DNA of 24,202 nt from a virus. Of this stretch, positions 16,106 through 22,986 are shown one piece after another. The notes under the pieces are model-generated. The model saw nothing but the letters and a program-made list of their open reading frames with translations. It searched no databases and was not told the DNA's origin. The first letter of the stretch is position 1. Each line of letters begins with the position of its first letter. The stretch is taken from IMG/VR virus record IMGVR_UViG_3300045049_000020, positions 1 to 24,202 of that record; one strand, given 5' to 3'. The position numbers were made by a program, and so were the translations under genes.

Positions 16106-16123
16106 CTATCGCACCCGCGATAG
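16106..16123 (-). terminator. 7-bp hairpin preceding the main terminator
   Basis: CTATCGC and GCGATAG pair around GGGT on the minus strand, between the stop at 16133 and the main terminator hairpin. No U-run of its own follows. It forms a tandem pair with the 16076-16102 hairpin. Confidence 0.5.
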
Positions 16124-16132
16124 GAGCCCCAC

Positions 16133-16510
16133 TCAAGCCATCAGCGGGTCAGCTTCCAGCTCCTTGCGGGAGACTCGTCGCTTTTTGGAAGCCTTGGGCT
16201 TGGAGGCTTCCTCCGCTTCTCGCGCCTCGACAATCGCTCGGCGCAACTGATTCACGCCAATCGAGGCTTCACCGAACACGGAGCTGACATAGGACCGACC
16301 CGACTGCGGGTCTGCGCCATACGCAGACTCCAGTCGTTGAAACTCGGTCTGCGGCTCCGGGTACGGCAGGTCGTTGGTTTCGTACTCGTCGAGCACGGCC
16401 ACGTTTCCCGCCTCGAACGTGAATTCGAGGACGGGGATTTCCCACGGGAGCACCGACCGGTTGTACACCGTGTGCGGGTCCCGTGTGATCTTGACTCTTA
16501 CGTAACGCAT
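16133..16510 (-). CDS. Small head-region protein with basic C-terminus
   Basis: This 125-residue protein is the last gene before the strong terminator. It begins MRYVRVKITRDPHTVYNRSV, a beta-like N-terminus followed by an acidic middle (VLDEYETNDLPYPEPQTEF). Residues 90-112 are a charged helix, then a Lys/Arg cluster (PKASKKRRVSRKE). No family is recognised. Its position between head and tail genes suggests a head completion or capsid accessory protein. The ribosome site is weak: only GGAGCG just after the previous stop, and GAGAAG nearer the ATG. Confidence 0.65.
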   Translation of the reverse strand: MRYVRVKITRDPHTVYNRSVLPWEIPVLEFTFEAGNVAVLDEYETNDLPYPEPQTEFQRLESAYGADPQSGRSYVSSVFGEASIGVNQLRRAIVEAREAEEASKPKASKKRRVSRKELEADPLMA

Positions 16511-16531
16511 GGGGGCTTCTCTGTTGCGCTC

Positions 16532-17104
16532 CTAGTTCTGGAGCAGCACCAGAGTAGCCGCAGTCGAGACGCGAATCCAGTCGTAGCCGAGCTGCACCAG
16601 CGCTGCGGAGCCCGCCGCGACGGTCGCGAGCGTATTCCACGAGCCCGGCCCGCCTGGGTTGCCGAAGCCAGTATTGGAGTCATTGGCGCCCTGGAGCACC
16701 AGCGAACCGCCCGACAGGTTCAACACGACCACAGACGCGCCCGGCTTGAACGGGTGAGTCACGCCATACTTCTGCTGAGACAGCAGATGAAGCGTGAGCT
16801 GCGAGCCCGTGCTGGACGTGTTGATGGCCGCGCCGCCCTTAGTCGCTGATACCGAGAACGTGTCACCCGAGGGGGAAACGACGTAGTACGGCACGCCAGC
16901 GGTCAAGCCAGTCGGCATGGAGCCGCCCTGCGTGAAACTGAAGGCCACGACATCGCCCGCCTGCGGGTTGTCATAGCCAGGAGCCGTCACGACGCCGGGA
17001 GACGCCGAGGTAACGCTGATGTCGGACAGAGGGTCACCGAACGGAACCTGCGCGGTGTCGGCCGGCAGATAGATCGGCAGGTTGGTCACGTTGAGAACTT
17101 GCAT
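16532..17104 (-). CDS. Head-associated beta-rich protein (probable decoration or minor head protein)
   Basis: This 190-residue protein directly follows the capsid gene with a strong ribosome site (GAGGAGATTTCC). The composition is Gly/Ser/Thr/Val-rich without membrane segments. The central part has GLTAGVPYYVVSPSGDTF and KGGAAINTSSTGS, a beta-repeat motif common in phage head-decoration and fibre proteins. The end (VQLGYDWIRVSTAATLVLLQN) reads like a beta-sandwich terminus. A capsid-decorating or structural role is inferred from position and composition. Confidence 0.7.
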   Translation of the reverse strand: MQVLNVTNLPIYLPADTAQVPFGDPLSDISVTSASPGVVTAPGYDNPQAGDVVAFSFTQGGSMPTGLTAGVPYYVVSPSGDTFSVSATKGGAAINTSSTGSQLTLHLLSQQKYGVTHPFKPGASVVVLNLSGGSLVLQGANDSNTGFGNPGGPGSWNTLATVAAGSAALVQLGYDWIRVSTAATLVLLQN

Positions 17105-17136
17105 GGAAATCTCCTCGAATTCTGTGTCGTTGGTCA

Positions 17137-17154
17137 GGCGGCCCGAAGGCCGCC
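17137..17154 (-). terminator. UUCG-loop hairpin after the major capsid gene
   Basis: On the minus strand GGCGGCC and GGCCGCC pair perfectly around TTCG, an exceptionally stable RNA tetraloop, 13 bases after the capsid stop. TGACCAACGACA follows with no U-tract, so efficient intrinsic termination is unlikely. Transcript stabilisation or partial termination fits better, and the next gene has its own strong ribosome site. Confidence 0.55.
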
Positions 17155-17167
17155 ATTCCGTGTTGGG

Positions 17168-18250
17168 TTACGCGATGCTCGCGACACCGTGCGCGTTGCG
17201 CTTGCCGGTCGTCAGTGCGGCCTTCGCCGTCAGGGCGAAGTAGTGCACGTAACGGTCGTACACGCGCGGAGGCGTCCGGTTAATCATCCAGTGACCCTGG
17301 ATCGGCCGCAGCTTCAGGAAGCGGCTGTTGATGAAGTAACAGCGCTTCACCCACGGAATGCTCGGGGCGTAGAGCTGGTCCAACACCGTCATCACGGGGT
17401 CCCAAATGATTTCGACGTTCTTGAAATACAGGCCGGTGCGACCCTGCCCGATTTCGTCGTCGATGCTCGGATCGAACTTCGAGGACTCCGCCTTGTTGCC
17501 CTTGTAGAAGATCGTCCGGTTGACCGTCTGCTTCGCGTCCTTGCGGTAAGCGTCGATGAACGCCTCGCCCGCGAGCAGGAAGTCAGGCGCAAACCCGCCG
17601 TAGCGAGTGCAGTTACGCCACAGAACTTCCATCTGGTCCACGAGGTTGCCCGCCGTGCCAGTGGAAATGCCCGTGATGGCGTTATTCTGCCACCAGGGGT
17701 ACACGCTCTGGTCCAGGCCGCCGATGACCGCAGGCGCGGTCGGGGTCGTGGAAATCAGCAGGTCCAGGCCGGGGATGTTGGTCGCACTCTGCGTACCGTC
17801 CAGATGCAACATGTAGTCGAAGTTCTCCTGAAAGCCGAGCTTCAGGGTCTCCGAGTTCTCTTGCAGCAGGTTGGTGAGCTGCACCTTCTCCGCCTCAGTC
17901 GGCACGCTCGACTTGTCGTCGGTCATGACGATGCCGTTCTGCGCCAGCTCGTCCTCGTTCAAGCCGAAGCCGTCGTGGAAGGAGCCCCACGTGTACTTGG
18001 CCTGTTGCAAGGTGCGCTTGCGGTTGTAGGTGACCTGGGTATCACCGAAGTACGACTGGAAGTTCGAGTCGTTGGCGTAGCGAAGCTGCTCGACAACATA
18101 CTGAAGTCCGCCGACATACGGCTTCTTCCCGTCCATCAGCTTCTTGATGAGCGGACGATTGATGTTGATCTGGTCGATTGGCTCGTTGCGCAGGTAGAAG
18201 TTGATAGCCGCGTTGCCTGCGTAGGCCAATTGCTCGGTAGTGAAAGGCAT
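17168..18250 (-). CDS. Major capsid protein
   Basis: This 360-residue protein follows the portal and scaffold genes. The start at 18250 is chosen because TTTGGAG lies about ten bases upstream and the next 39 in-frame codons upstream read through the tRNA-like gap. The protein opens MPFTTEQLAYAGNAAINFYL. Then come NRPLIKKLMDGKKPYVGG and an elongated-arm-like NFQSYFGDTQVTYNRKR, and the core includes FHDGFGLNEDELAQNGI and a Thr/Pro/Gly loop. The C-terminal part has PWVKRCYFINSRFLKLRPI. This is compatible with an HK97-fold capsid protein of the podovirus kind that does not need a protease-processed N-terminus. It is flanked by hairpins on both sides (18456-18483 and 17137-17154), as expected for a strongly expressed gene. 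Fold assignment is inference. Confidence 0.85.
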   Translation of the reverse strand: MPFTTEQLAYAGNAAINFYLRNEPIDQININRPLIKKLMDGKKPYVGGLQYVVEQLRYANDSNFQSYFGDTQVTYNRKRTLQQAKYTWGSFHDGFGLNEDELAQNGIVMTDDKSSVPTEAEKVQLTNLLQENSETLKLGFQENFDYMLHLDGTQSATNIPGLDLLISTTPTAPAVIGGLDQSVYPWWQNNAITGISTGTAGNLVDQMEVLWRNCTRYGGFAPDFLLAGEAFIDAYRKDAKQTVNRTIFYKGNKAESSKFDPSIDDEIGQGRTGLYFKNVEIIWDPVMTVLDQLYAPSIPWVKRCYFINSRFLKLRPIQGHWMINRTPPRVYDRYVHYFALTAKAALTTGKRNAHGVASIA

Positions 18251-18328
18251 GTTTGCACACTCCAAAGGTTGATGGAAAATCCAACTACCCTTCCACGGAG
18301 TGCGAGTCCGAGCTACGCCGCGCAGCGT

Positions 18329-18406
18329 TGGTGGTACCGGCGCCGAATCGAACGGCCCGCTCAGCAACCTTGTACGGCTGCTGGTCTTCCACTAACTTAC
18401 GGCGCC
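18329..18406 (-). tRNA. Degenerate tRNA-like sequence with encoded CCA
   Basis: This non-coding stretch before the capsid gene folds into a near-cloverleaf. The acceptor GGCGCCG pairs with CGGTACC with one C-A mismatch and one G-U, followed by A and an encoded CCA. The D-arm is AGTT-AGTGGAA-GACC with one mismatch and contains the GG pair. The anticodon stem GCAGC/GTTGC is intact, and the T-loop TTCGATT is canonical. Defects: the anticodon loop (CGTACAAG) has eight bases, and the T-stem has six positions with one mismatch. It may be a decayed tRNA, an attachment-site remnant or a tRNA-like RNA. The anticodon cannot be read with confidence. Confidence 0.38.
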
Positions 18407-18455
18407 ATTATCGCCGCGCGCCGGTTGACGAGTCCGGGTTACAGTCGAAGGTCTT

Positions 18456-18483
18456 GCGCGGGATATGCCATCATATCCCGCGC
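18456..18483 (-). terminator. 12-bp perfect hairpin after the small head gene
   Basis: On the minus strand GCGCGGGATATG and CATATCCCGCGC pair around the loop ATGG, starting 12 bases past the stop of the preceding gene. No U-tract follows (AAGACC), so it is not a classical intrinsic terminator. It may act as a partial terminator, an RNA-processing site or a 3'-end stabiliser between the head genes and the highly expressed capsid gene. Confidence 0.5.
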
Positions 18484-18494
18484 CGCCGTGTCAA

Positions 18495-18863
18495 CTATTC
18501 GCCGTCGTTGTCCGTATCGACGACTTTCTTGCCGGCCTTCTTCCCCTTGGCTTTCGGCTTCGAGGACTTCGACAGCGCTTCGTCCATAGCAGACTTCATG
18601 CCGTCGCCGGTCTCGTTGTCCACATACCCTTCCTTGGCCGTGCCGTGCTTCATCGAATGCACTTCGATCGTGGCACTGTGGCTCGGCTCGCCGTCATACT
18701 CATGCATCGACCGGCTCACGAGCTTTCCGTGGCCAGAGAAATGCACCATGTCACCGATGTTGCTTCCAACACCCTCGGCGTGCTTGCCGTCCAGATGAAT
18801 ACGCGGTTTCATTTCCTCCGGCTTCCCCGGCGCGACCGTTTCCGGCTTTGATTTCTTCGCCAT
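18495..18863 (-). CDS. Small head-associated protein (possible capsid accessory)
   Basis: This 122-residue protein sits between scaffold and major capsid genes with a clear ribosome site (CTGGAGAGTGTC before ATG). Both ends are Lys-rich (MAKKSKPE at the start, KPKAKGKKAGKKVV near the end, then an acidic tail DTDNDGE). The middle contains HFSGHGKLVSRSMHEYDGEP followed by SHSATIEVHSMKHG, a short probable beta region that resembles small proteins found next to capsid genes in other phages. A decoration or capsid-stabilising role is an inference from this position. A 12-bp perfect hairpin begins 12 bases after the stop. Confidence 0.7.
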   Translation of the reverse strand: MAKKSKPETVAPGKPEEMKPRIHLDGKHAEGVGSNIGDMVHFSGHGKLVSRSMHEYDGEPSHSATIEVHSMKHGTAKEGYVDNETGDGMKSAMDEALSKSSKPKAKGKKAGKKVVDTDNDGE

Positions 18864-18878
18864 GACACTCTCCAGTGA

Positions 18879-20117
18879 TTACTTCGGCGCGTGGCCCCAC
18901 ATCGCCTCGAACATTGTCGAGGGGCCGCCGTTCGCCATGCTTGTATCGCCCGTCTTCACGCTCGCACCTGAGCCTGCTGGCGCCTTGCCGGCGCGCATCG
19001 GCTGTTGCGCAGGCGGTTTCTGCCGCTGCGCCGGGGCCGCAGTAACACGCACCGTGCGATACGCCTCTTGAAATGCCTCCTTCCACTGCGATGGAGGCAT
19101 GCGCTTGAACGCCACCTTCAATGCCGGGACGATGGCCGCTTTCTTGCGCGCGTACAGCGGATCGGACTGCTTCAGCTCCTCCTCCAACGCATTCAGGTCG
19201 GTGCGCGCCTGATTCAACTCCTGCTGCGCCTGCCGCTCCTGATTCTGAGCGTTAGTGGCGTGCGTGTTGAGTTCTTGGCGGAATGCGCCCTGGTTGCGCT
19301 GCCGCGCCATTTCCTTTGCCAGCTCCGGTGTGATCTGCCGGTTCTGAATGGCCAGCTTCAGGTCAGGGTGATTCGCGAGCGGATCACCAACCTTGCGCTC
19401 GACGCCGAGAAGCGTCGCGAGCCGGTCAGCCATGCCTTCCAGAATTTCCAACGCCTGACCCTGTTGCTTCGGATCGCCGCTGTTGAACAGCGCCAGGAAG
19501 CTCAGCGTCTCGCCGTACTGCTCCGGTGTGGTGCCCGTGGCTTTCAGCCCGTTCACCATGTAGTTGAAATTCTCCTCGGCCGCCGAGGCGCGCGTCTCAG
19601 CGTCCTTCGTGCGGTCGATCAGAGTGCGGATGCGCTGTTGCGTCTCCGGCTTCAACTCCTTCGGAATCGGATCGTTTACCGCGTCGGGCTGTTTCTTGGC
19701 CGCAGCACCGTCACCTTGCTTCTCGCCCTGTTTGGTGGCGATTTCAGCCTTGAGTTCGGCGGCAGACTTGATGTGCCCGTTAGCATGCCGCTGCTGAATT
19801 CCGAGCTTTCCGGCTTCGGCAACCAACTCGGCGTAGGTGGGTTCTTTGCCACCTTCGCCCTGTTGTTTATCGCCTCCAGCAGCGCCTTCTCCTTGTTCGC
19901 CGCCGTTATCAACCTCGTCAGTAGCCCCAGCAGCATCCTGATCGTCGCCCGCCTCCAGTACACCATCAGCGTCATCGGCACCAGTGTCACCAGTGTCCTG
20001 AGTTTCCACTTGGTCATCGCCGTCCGCTCCGAGTCCGAGGGCTTCATTGATGGCGTCCATGACGGTCTCCTGTGAGCCGCCATCGCCGCCTCCTTCTGTG
20101 TTGGTTTCAGTGGTCAT
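18879..20117 (-). CDS. Capsid scaffolding-like protein
   Basis: This 412-residue protein lies between portal and capsid genes, the usual place for a scaffold. Residues 1-92 are very acidic and low-complexity (Asp, Glu, Gly, Gln). Residues 95-130 form a short helical region (YAELVAEAGKLGIQQRHANG). Residues about 276-317 are a Gln/Glu-rich coiled coil (RQAQQELNQARTDLNALEEE). The C-terminus from 360 is basic, Pro/Ala/Lys-rich and ends MFEAMWGHAPK. Scaffolds typically have this layout: acidic and helical, with a basic C-terminal region that binds the coat. A good ribosome site (AGGTGATGT) precedes the ATG. No protease motif is apparent. The exact family is not identified. Confidence 0.75.
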   Translation of the reverse strand: MTTETNTEGGGDGGSQETVMDAINEALGLGADGDDQVETQDTGDTGADDADGVLEAGDDQDAAGATDEVDNGGEQGEGAAGGDKQQGEGGKEPTYAELVAEAGKLGIQQRHANGHIKSAAELKAEIATKQGEKQGDGAAAKKQPDAVNDPIPKELKPETQQRIRTLIDRTKDAETRASAAEENFNYMVNGLKATGTTPEQYGETLSFLALFNSGDPKQQGQALEILEGMADRLATLLGVERKVGDPLANHPDLKLAIQNRQITPELAKEMARQRNQGAFRQELNTHATNAQNQERQAQQELNQARTDLNALEEELKQSDPLYARKKAAIVPALKVAFKRMPPSQWKEAFQEAYRTVRVTAAPAQRQKPPAQQPMRAGKAPAGSGASVKTGDTSMANGGPSTMFEAMWGHAPK

Positions 20118-20135
20118 ACATCACCTATCGTGGGG

Positions 20136-22319
20136 TTATTGTGGTCCCGGTCCAGCGGGAGAAGGAGCCGCAGGCGCCCCAGCTCCCTGCTGGTCGGGTT
20201 GGGCAGGCGGAGGCATCGACGCTTGGTCGATTGCGACCGCTGGGGAGACGAGCATAGCAGACGCCTGTGGTGACAGCTCGCCTTTGAGGGCGACTGTGAC
20301 CTTCGGCATTACCGGCGCGGGTGGAGAGCCGGCTCCCGGTGTGCCCGGTGCGGGCGCCTTCGGGATGAAACGATCGGGGTCGGTCTCGTCACCCAGGCGT
20401 TTCATCGTCTCTTTGATAAGTTCGATGTTGGCCTGCGCCGACGCAGTGTCGCCCGCCGCGAGCTGCTGACGTATCTCCGCAATCGTCTGTTTGATGATCG
20501 GCAGGAGGGTTGCCCATGCCTGTTGGTCAACCGGCGCTTTCGGCTTCCCGGTCGTACCTGCCTGAATCTGGACTTCCACCAGTGTAAACAGGTCTTCGAT
20601 GGACATGCCGTAAGGCCAGAATGCCTGCTTGCCAGCAATCCGCATCGCCTCCTGCGGCAACAAACACTGAAGGGACTGCTCGGCTGTGTACTGAGCCAGC
20701 TCGGTCAGCATTTCCTCCAGATAATCACGATCGCTGCTCGTGCGAGCATTCGTGCCCTGCTGTTGAATCGTAGCTTCGGTGGCAGTGCTCGGGTTACCCG
20801 GTTTGTTGATGGCCGCGCTCAGAGCCTCTTGTACGCCGGAGATACGCTCCATGTCGCTGAGGATGTAGGTGGGGTCATACAAACGCGGGTCGATGCCCTG
20901 GACGGGCTTCGCAGCGAATATGTTGGCGAGCGGCACCGCAGGATCGCCCGGCTTGAGCGCCGTAAACTCCTGATGCTTGCTCTTTTCCAGTTTGCGCGCC
21001 TCGGTGTCGTCGAGCTGCGTCGCATTGAACAGCACGCCAGGAATCGAGCGCTCGCGCGTCAACCGGAAGTTGGATCGCGTCGCGCTGTACTCGTCCTGAA
21101 GCTTGTAAAGCCTCCAGGCGAGCGACTGAGCGTGCCTCTGGCCATCTACTTCGTAGAAGGCGAGGTAAAAATACGGGTAGAACCGCGATGTTGGGTACGG
21201 CGGCTCGAATGGCTCCTTCGCCCAGCAGTCAACACCCTCGATCATGGTGCGGATGTGCTTGTCGCGACGGTCCCAAATCTCAACAACATGCAGGAATGCC
21301 TCCTGCTCGGAGCCAGATTGGCTCGGGCTGAAGGTCTGCGCGCTTTCGGCGGTCATCGTACCCTGCGGCAGCGCGTTAGAATTCTCACGAGTCGTGAGTT
21401 CCTTCGGCTCCTGTTGGTAATACTTCTTCGCCGTCTTCAAGTCTTCGGGTTTCAGGCGCGGGAAGCGCTCCAATGCTTCCTCACAGTCGATGAACGACTC
21501 GTCGCCAATCCAGTTGGCGTTAACGTAGTCCTCGATCTGCTCGACATCGGTCGAAACTTGGATGCGCTCGGTGCGAACGTAGTCGATGGCAAACAGTTTG
21601 TTGACTGCTACCTCGATTTTCGACTCCAACTCCTCGATCAGCGCTTCCTTCTCGGCCTTCTCAGCCTCCAGCGTCTCCTCACTCTTGCCCTGCGGGTCTT
21701 CGAGGAGCGCAATCTGCGCCTGGAGCCGCGCAACGGTCTCGCGCGCATCGTTCAACGCCTGCTCCGTCTCCGGCTGCGGCGTCTTCTCGCTGAAAAGGTT
21801 GCACTTCAGCCAGCCCTCTGCTGTGCTGAGCACGCCGCGAACCTGTTTGCGGGCCGCCTTTTTCAGCCGACCCTTGCGCCACAGGTGCGAAATGACGATT
21901 TGCAGGGTGAGCGCGAACGCTTCCATCTGTTGGGTATCGGTCTCATCTACCTGAGTCGCCTTCTTGACGCTTACGTCAGGATCGCGCGCATAAAGGAGCG
22001 CCACGAGAATGTCGATGAAAGCCCCGATAAGGTTGGTTGTGACCGCCCACGATAGGTCGGAAGTACCCGCAGCGTACTGACGATCAATCGCAACTTGTTT
22101 ACGAAAGTTCTCATCGAATTTCCTCGCTTTCTCCCATGCCTTCCACAGCTTTTTGACGAGCGCAGCCTCTTTCGGGTCGCGCTCGACCTTCTCGCCCTGC
22201 TGTTTGAGGGTGTTGTTGCCCTGCATTCCGCCGTTGGCGTTCTGCTGAGGGTCCGACGTGATGCCGGCGAAGCCGCCCGAAGGGCCGCCGCTCACGCCGT
22301 CTGTGGAAGTGTCAGCCAT
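20136..22319 (-). CDS. Portal protein
   Basis: This 727-residue protein is in the portal position, after the terminase and before the scaffold-like gene. The first 45 residues are Gly/Gln/Asn-rich and probably disordered. A typical portal opening follows at 50-110 (KLWKAWEKARKFDENFRKQ, then WAVTTNLIGAFIDILVALLYARDPDV). Residues about 184-243 are a highly charged Glu/Lys coiled coil (ETVARLQAQIALLED through IEELESKIEVAV). Further on, HVVEIWDRRDKHIRTMIEG and SATRSNFRLTRERS are segments seen in large podovirus portals. The C-terminal 100 residues are Pro/Gly/Ala-rich. Portals form the dodecameric DNA gate at one capsid vertex and bind terminase and head-tail adaptor. The assignment rests on position, size and motif style and is good, though I cannot name the exact family. 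Confidence 0.85.
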   Translation of the reverse strand: MADTSTDGVSGGPSGGFAGITSDPQQNANGGMQGNNTLKQQGEKVERDPKEAALVKKLWKAWEKARKFDENFRKQVAIDRQYAAGTSDLSWAVTTNLIGAFIDILVALLYARDPDVSVKKATQVDETDTQQMEAFALTLQIVISHLWRKGRLKKAARKQVRGVLSTAEGWLKCNLFSEKTPQPETEQALNDARETVARLQAQIALLEDPQGKSEETLEAEKAEKEALIEELESKIEVAVNKLFAIDYVRTERIQVSTDVEQIEDYVNANWIGDESFIDCEEALERFPRLKPEDLKTAKKYYQQEPKELTTRENSNALPQGTMTAESAQTFSPSQSGSEQEAFLHVVEIWDRRDKHIRTMIEGVDCWAKEPFEPPYPTSRFYPYFYLAFYEVDGQRHAQSLAWRLYKLQDEYSATRSNFRLTRERSIPGVLFNATQLDDTEARKLEKSKHQEFTALKPGDPAVPLANIFAAKPVQGIDPRLYDPTYILSDMERISGVQEALSAAINKPGNPSTATEATIQQQGTNARTSSDRDYLEEMLTELAQYTAEQSLQCLLPQEAMRIAGKQAFWPYGMSIEDLFTLVEVQIQAGTTGKPKAPVDQQAWATLLPIIKQTIAEIRQQLAAGDTASAQANIELIKETMKRLGDETDPDRFIPKAPAPGTPGAGSPPAPVMPKVTVALKGELSPQASAMLVSPAVAIDQASMPPPAQPDQQGAGAPAAPSPAGPGPQ

Positions 22320-22320
22320 G

Positions 22321-22584
22321 TTAGGTTACCACGGGATGATCGTTGACGGAGTGTGGCTTGGTCGTCTGCCCACTCGAAGTAGGATCGCCCGGTTGCTCGC
22401 CGTTCACCAGCGGGCTCGGCACCGAGGGATTCCGGGTGTAGCTGAGCACCTGTGTCTGCCGCAGATTCGCTTGCCGAATCGCGTCCGCAACAGACGGCAG
22501 AGGGTTTGCCTCCGCCTTCTGCTCAGCAGTCGGAGCCGGCTCATCAACGTAGCGCGGCCCGAATCCAGGCACGTGGATAATCAT
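22321..22584 (-). CDS. Small hypothetical phage protein, VPGFGP N-terminus
   Basis: This 87-residue protein starts in an ATGA overlap with the gene before it. The N-terminus MIIHVPGFGPRYVDE resembles that of the 66-residue protein two genes upstream (MITYVPGIGPVDD). A short helical stretch with several Ala, Glu and Gln follows (PTAEQKAEANPLPSVADAIR), and the C-terminal half is Pro/Ser/Thr-rich and probably disordered. The portal gene starts one base after its stop, so the pair is likely co-translated. No family is recognised. Confidence 0.65.
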   Translation of the reverse strand: MIIHVPGFGPRYVDEPAPTAEQKAEANPLPSVADAIRQANLRQTQVLSYTRNPSVPSPLVNGEQPGDPTSSGQTTKPHSVNDHPVVT

Positions 22585-22775
22585 TTCGCCTGTCCTGTGT
22601 ACTTGTACGGTTGGGTCGATGGCGGCAAGCCAGGGTGCTGCGCCGAATACGAGCCGCCGCTCGGCAGAGTCAGCATGAAATCCGGCCGCTGCCCAGGATG
22701 ACTGGTGTGATTCGGCACAGTGGGCAGGTTCGCTACGAAGTTCGCAGGGAAACCTGGGGTTGATACAGTGGCCAT
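22581..22775 (-). CDS. Small hypothetical phage protein between terminase and portal
   Basis: This is a 64-residue protein. The start at 22775 is chosen because GAGGATTCCAAC precedes the ATG, giving a good Shine-Dalgarno spacing, whereas a longer in-frame extension begins inside the upstream gene. The sequence is rich in Pro, Ser, Gly and His (for example PNHTSHPGQRPDF) and ends basic (YKYTGQAK). It has no membrane segment and no recognised domain. Its stop overlaps the next start (ATGA at 22581-22584). A head or packaging accessory role is inferred only from position. Confidence 0.65.
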   Translation of the reverse strand: MATVSTPGFPANFVANLPTVPNHTSHPGQRPDFMLTLPSGGSYSAQHPGLPPSTQPYKYTGQAK

Positions 22776-22785
22776 GTTGGAATCC

Positions 22786-22986
22786 TCAAACTGGTGTGTC
22801 GGTCGTGTCTGTTGGATTGACGGGCACGCCGGGTGCAGTGTCGTTAAACGACACTGCGAGCTGGTCAGCCGGGTCAACCGTTGTTGGCGAGTTCGAGCTG
22901 GCCGGCGCGATAGCAGGAGGACCGCCCGGCTGTCCTGCCGGAATCGAGTCATCGACGGGTCCTATGCCTGGAACGTAAGTAATCAT
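22786..22986 (-). CDS. Small Pro/Gly-rich phage protein, VPGIGP N-terminus
   Basis: This 66-residue protein starts at the ATG overlapping the terminase stop (ATGA at 22983-22986). It opens with MITYVPGIGPVDD and is then low-complexity, rich in Pro, Ala, Thr and Asp, with no predicted membrane segment, so probably extended or disordered. Its first ten residues match the start of the protein two genes downstream (MIIHVPGFGP), which suggests duplication or a shared N-terminal signal. A 23-bp perfect palindrome lies inside the coding sequence (22835-22857). The position between terminase and portal suggests a packaging or head-assembly role, but no family is recognised. Confidence 0.65.
   Translation of the reverse strand: MITYVPGIGPVDDSIPAGQPGGPPAIAPASSNSPTTVDPADQLAVSFNDTAPGVPVNPTDTTDTPV
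22835..22857. repeat. 23-bp perfect palindrome (11-bp arms, 1-nt centre)
   Basis: Arms GCAGTGTCGTT and AACGACACTGC flank a single A. It lies inside the 66-residue gene downstream of the terminase. As RNA the one-base centre would have to open to form a hairpin loop. As DNA it has the shape of a two-fold symmetric protein-binding site. No T-tract follows on either strand, so it does not look like an intrinsic terminator. Confidence 0.8.

Noticed and set aside
18329-18406. Calling this a functional tRNA with a specific anticodon
   Set aside because: The eight-base anticodon loop and the irregular T-stem prevent a confident reading. It is kept as tRNA-like only.
18380-18430. A sigma-70-type promoter with GATAAT before the capsid gene
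   Set aside because: The -10-like GATAAT is good, but no acceptable -35 hexamer lies 16-18 bases upstream, and the motif abuts the tRNA-like fold.
17099-18589. A 496-codon plus-strand frame across the capsid gene
   Set aside because: It is antisense to the capsid gene and runs through the hairpin and tRNA-like gap. The product is Arg/Val/Leu-rich with no domain, as expected from GC-rich antisense.
20523-22055. A 510-codon plus-strand frame across the portal gene
   Set aside because: It is a shadow of the portal in GC-rich DNA, with no ribosome site and a composition dominated by Arg, Leu and Val.
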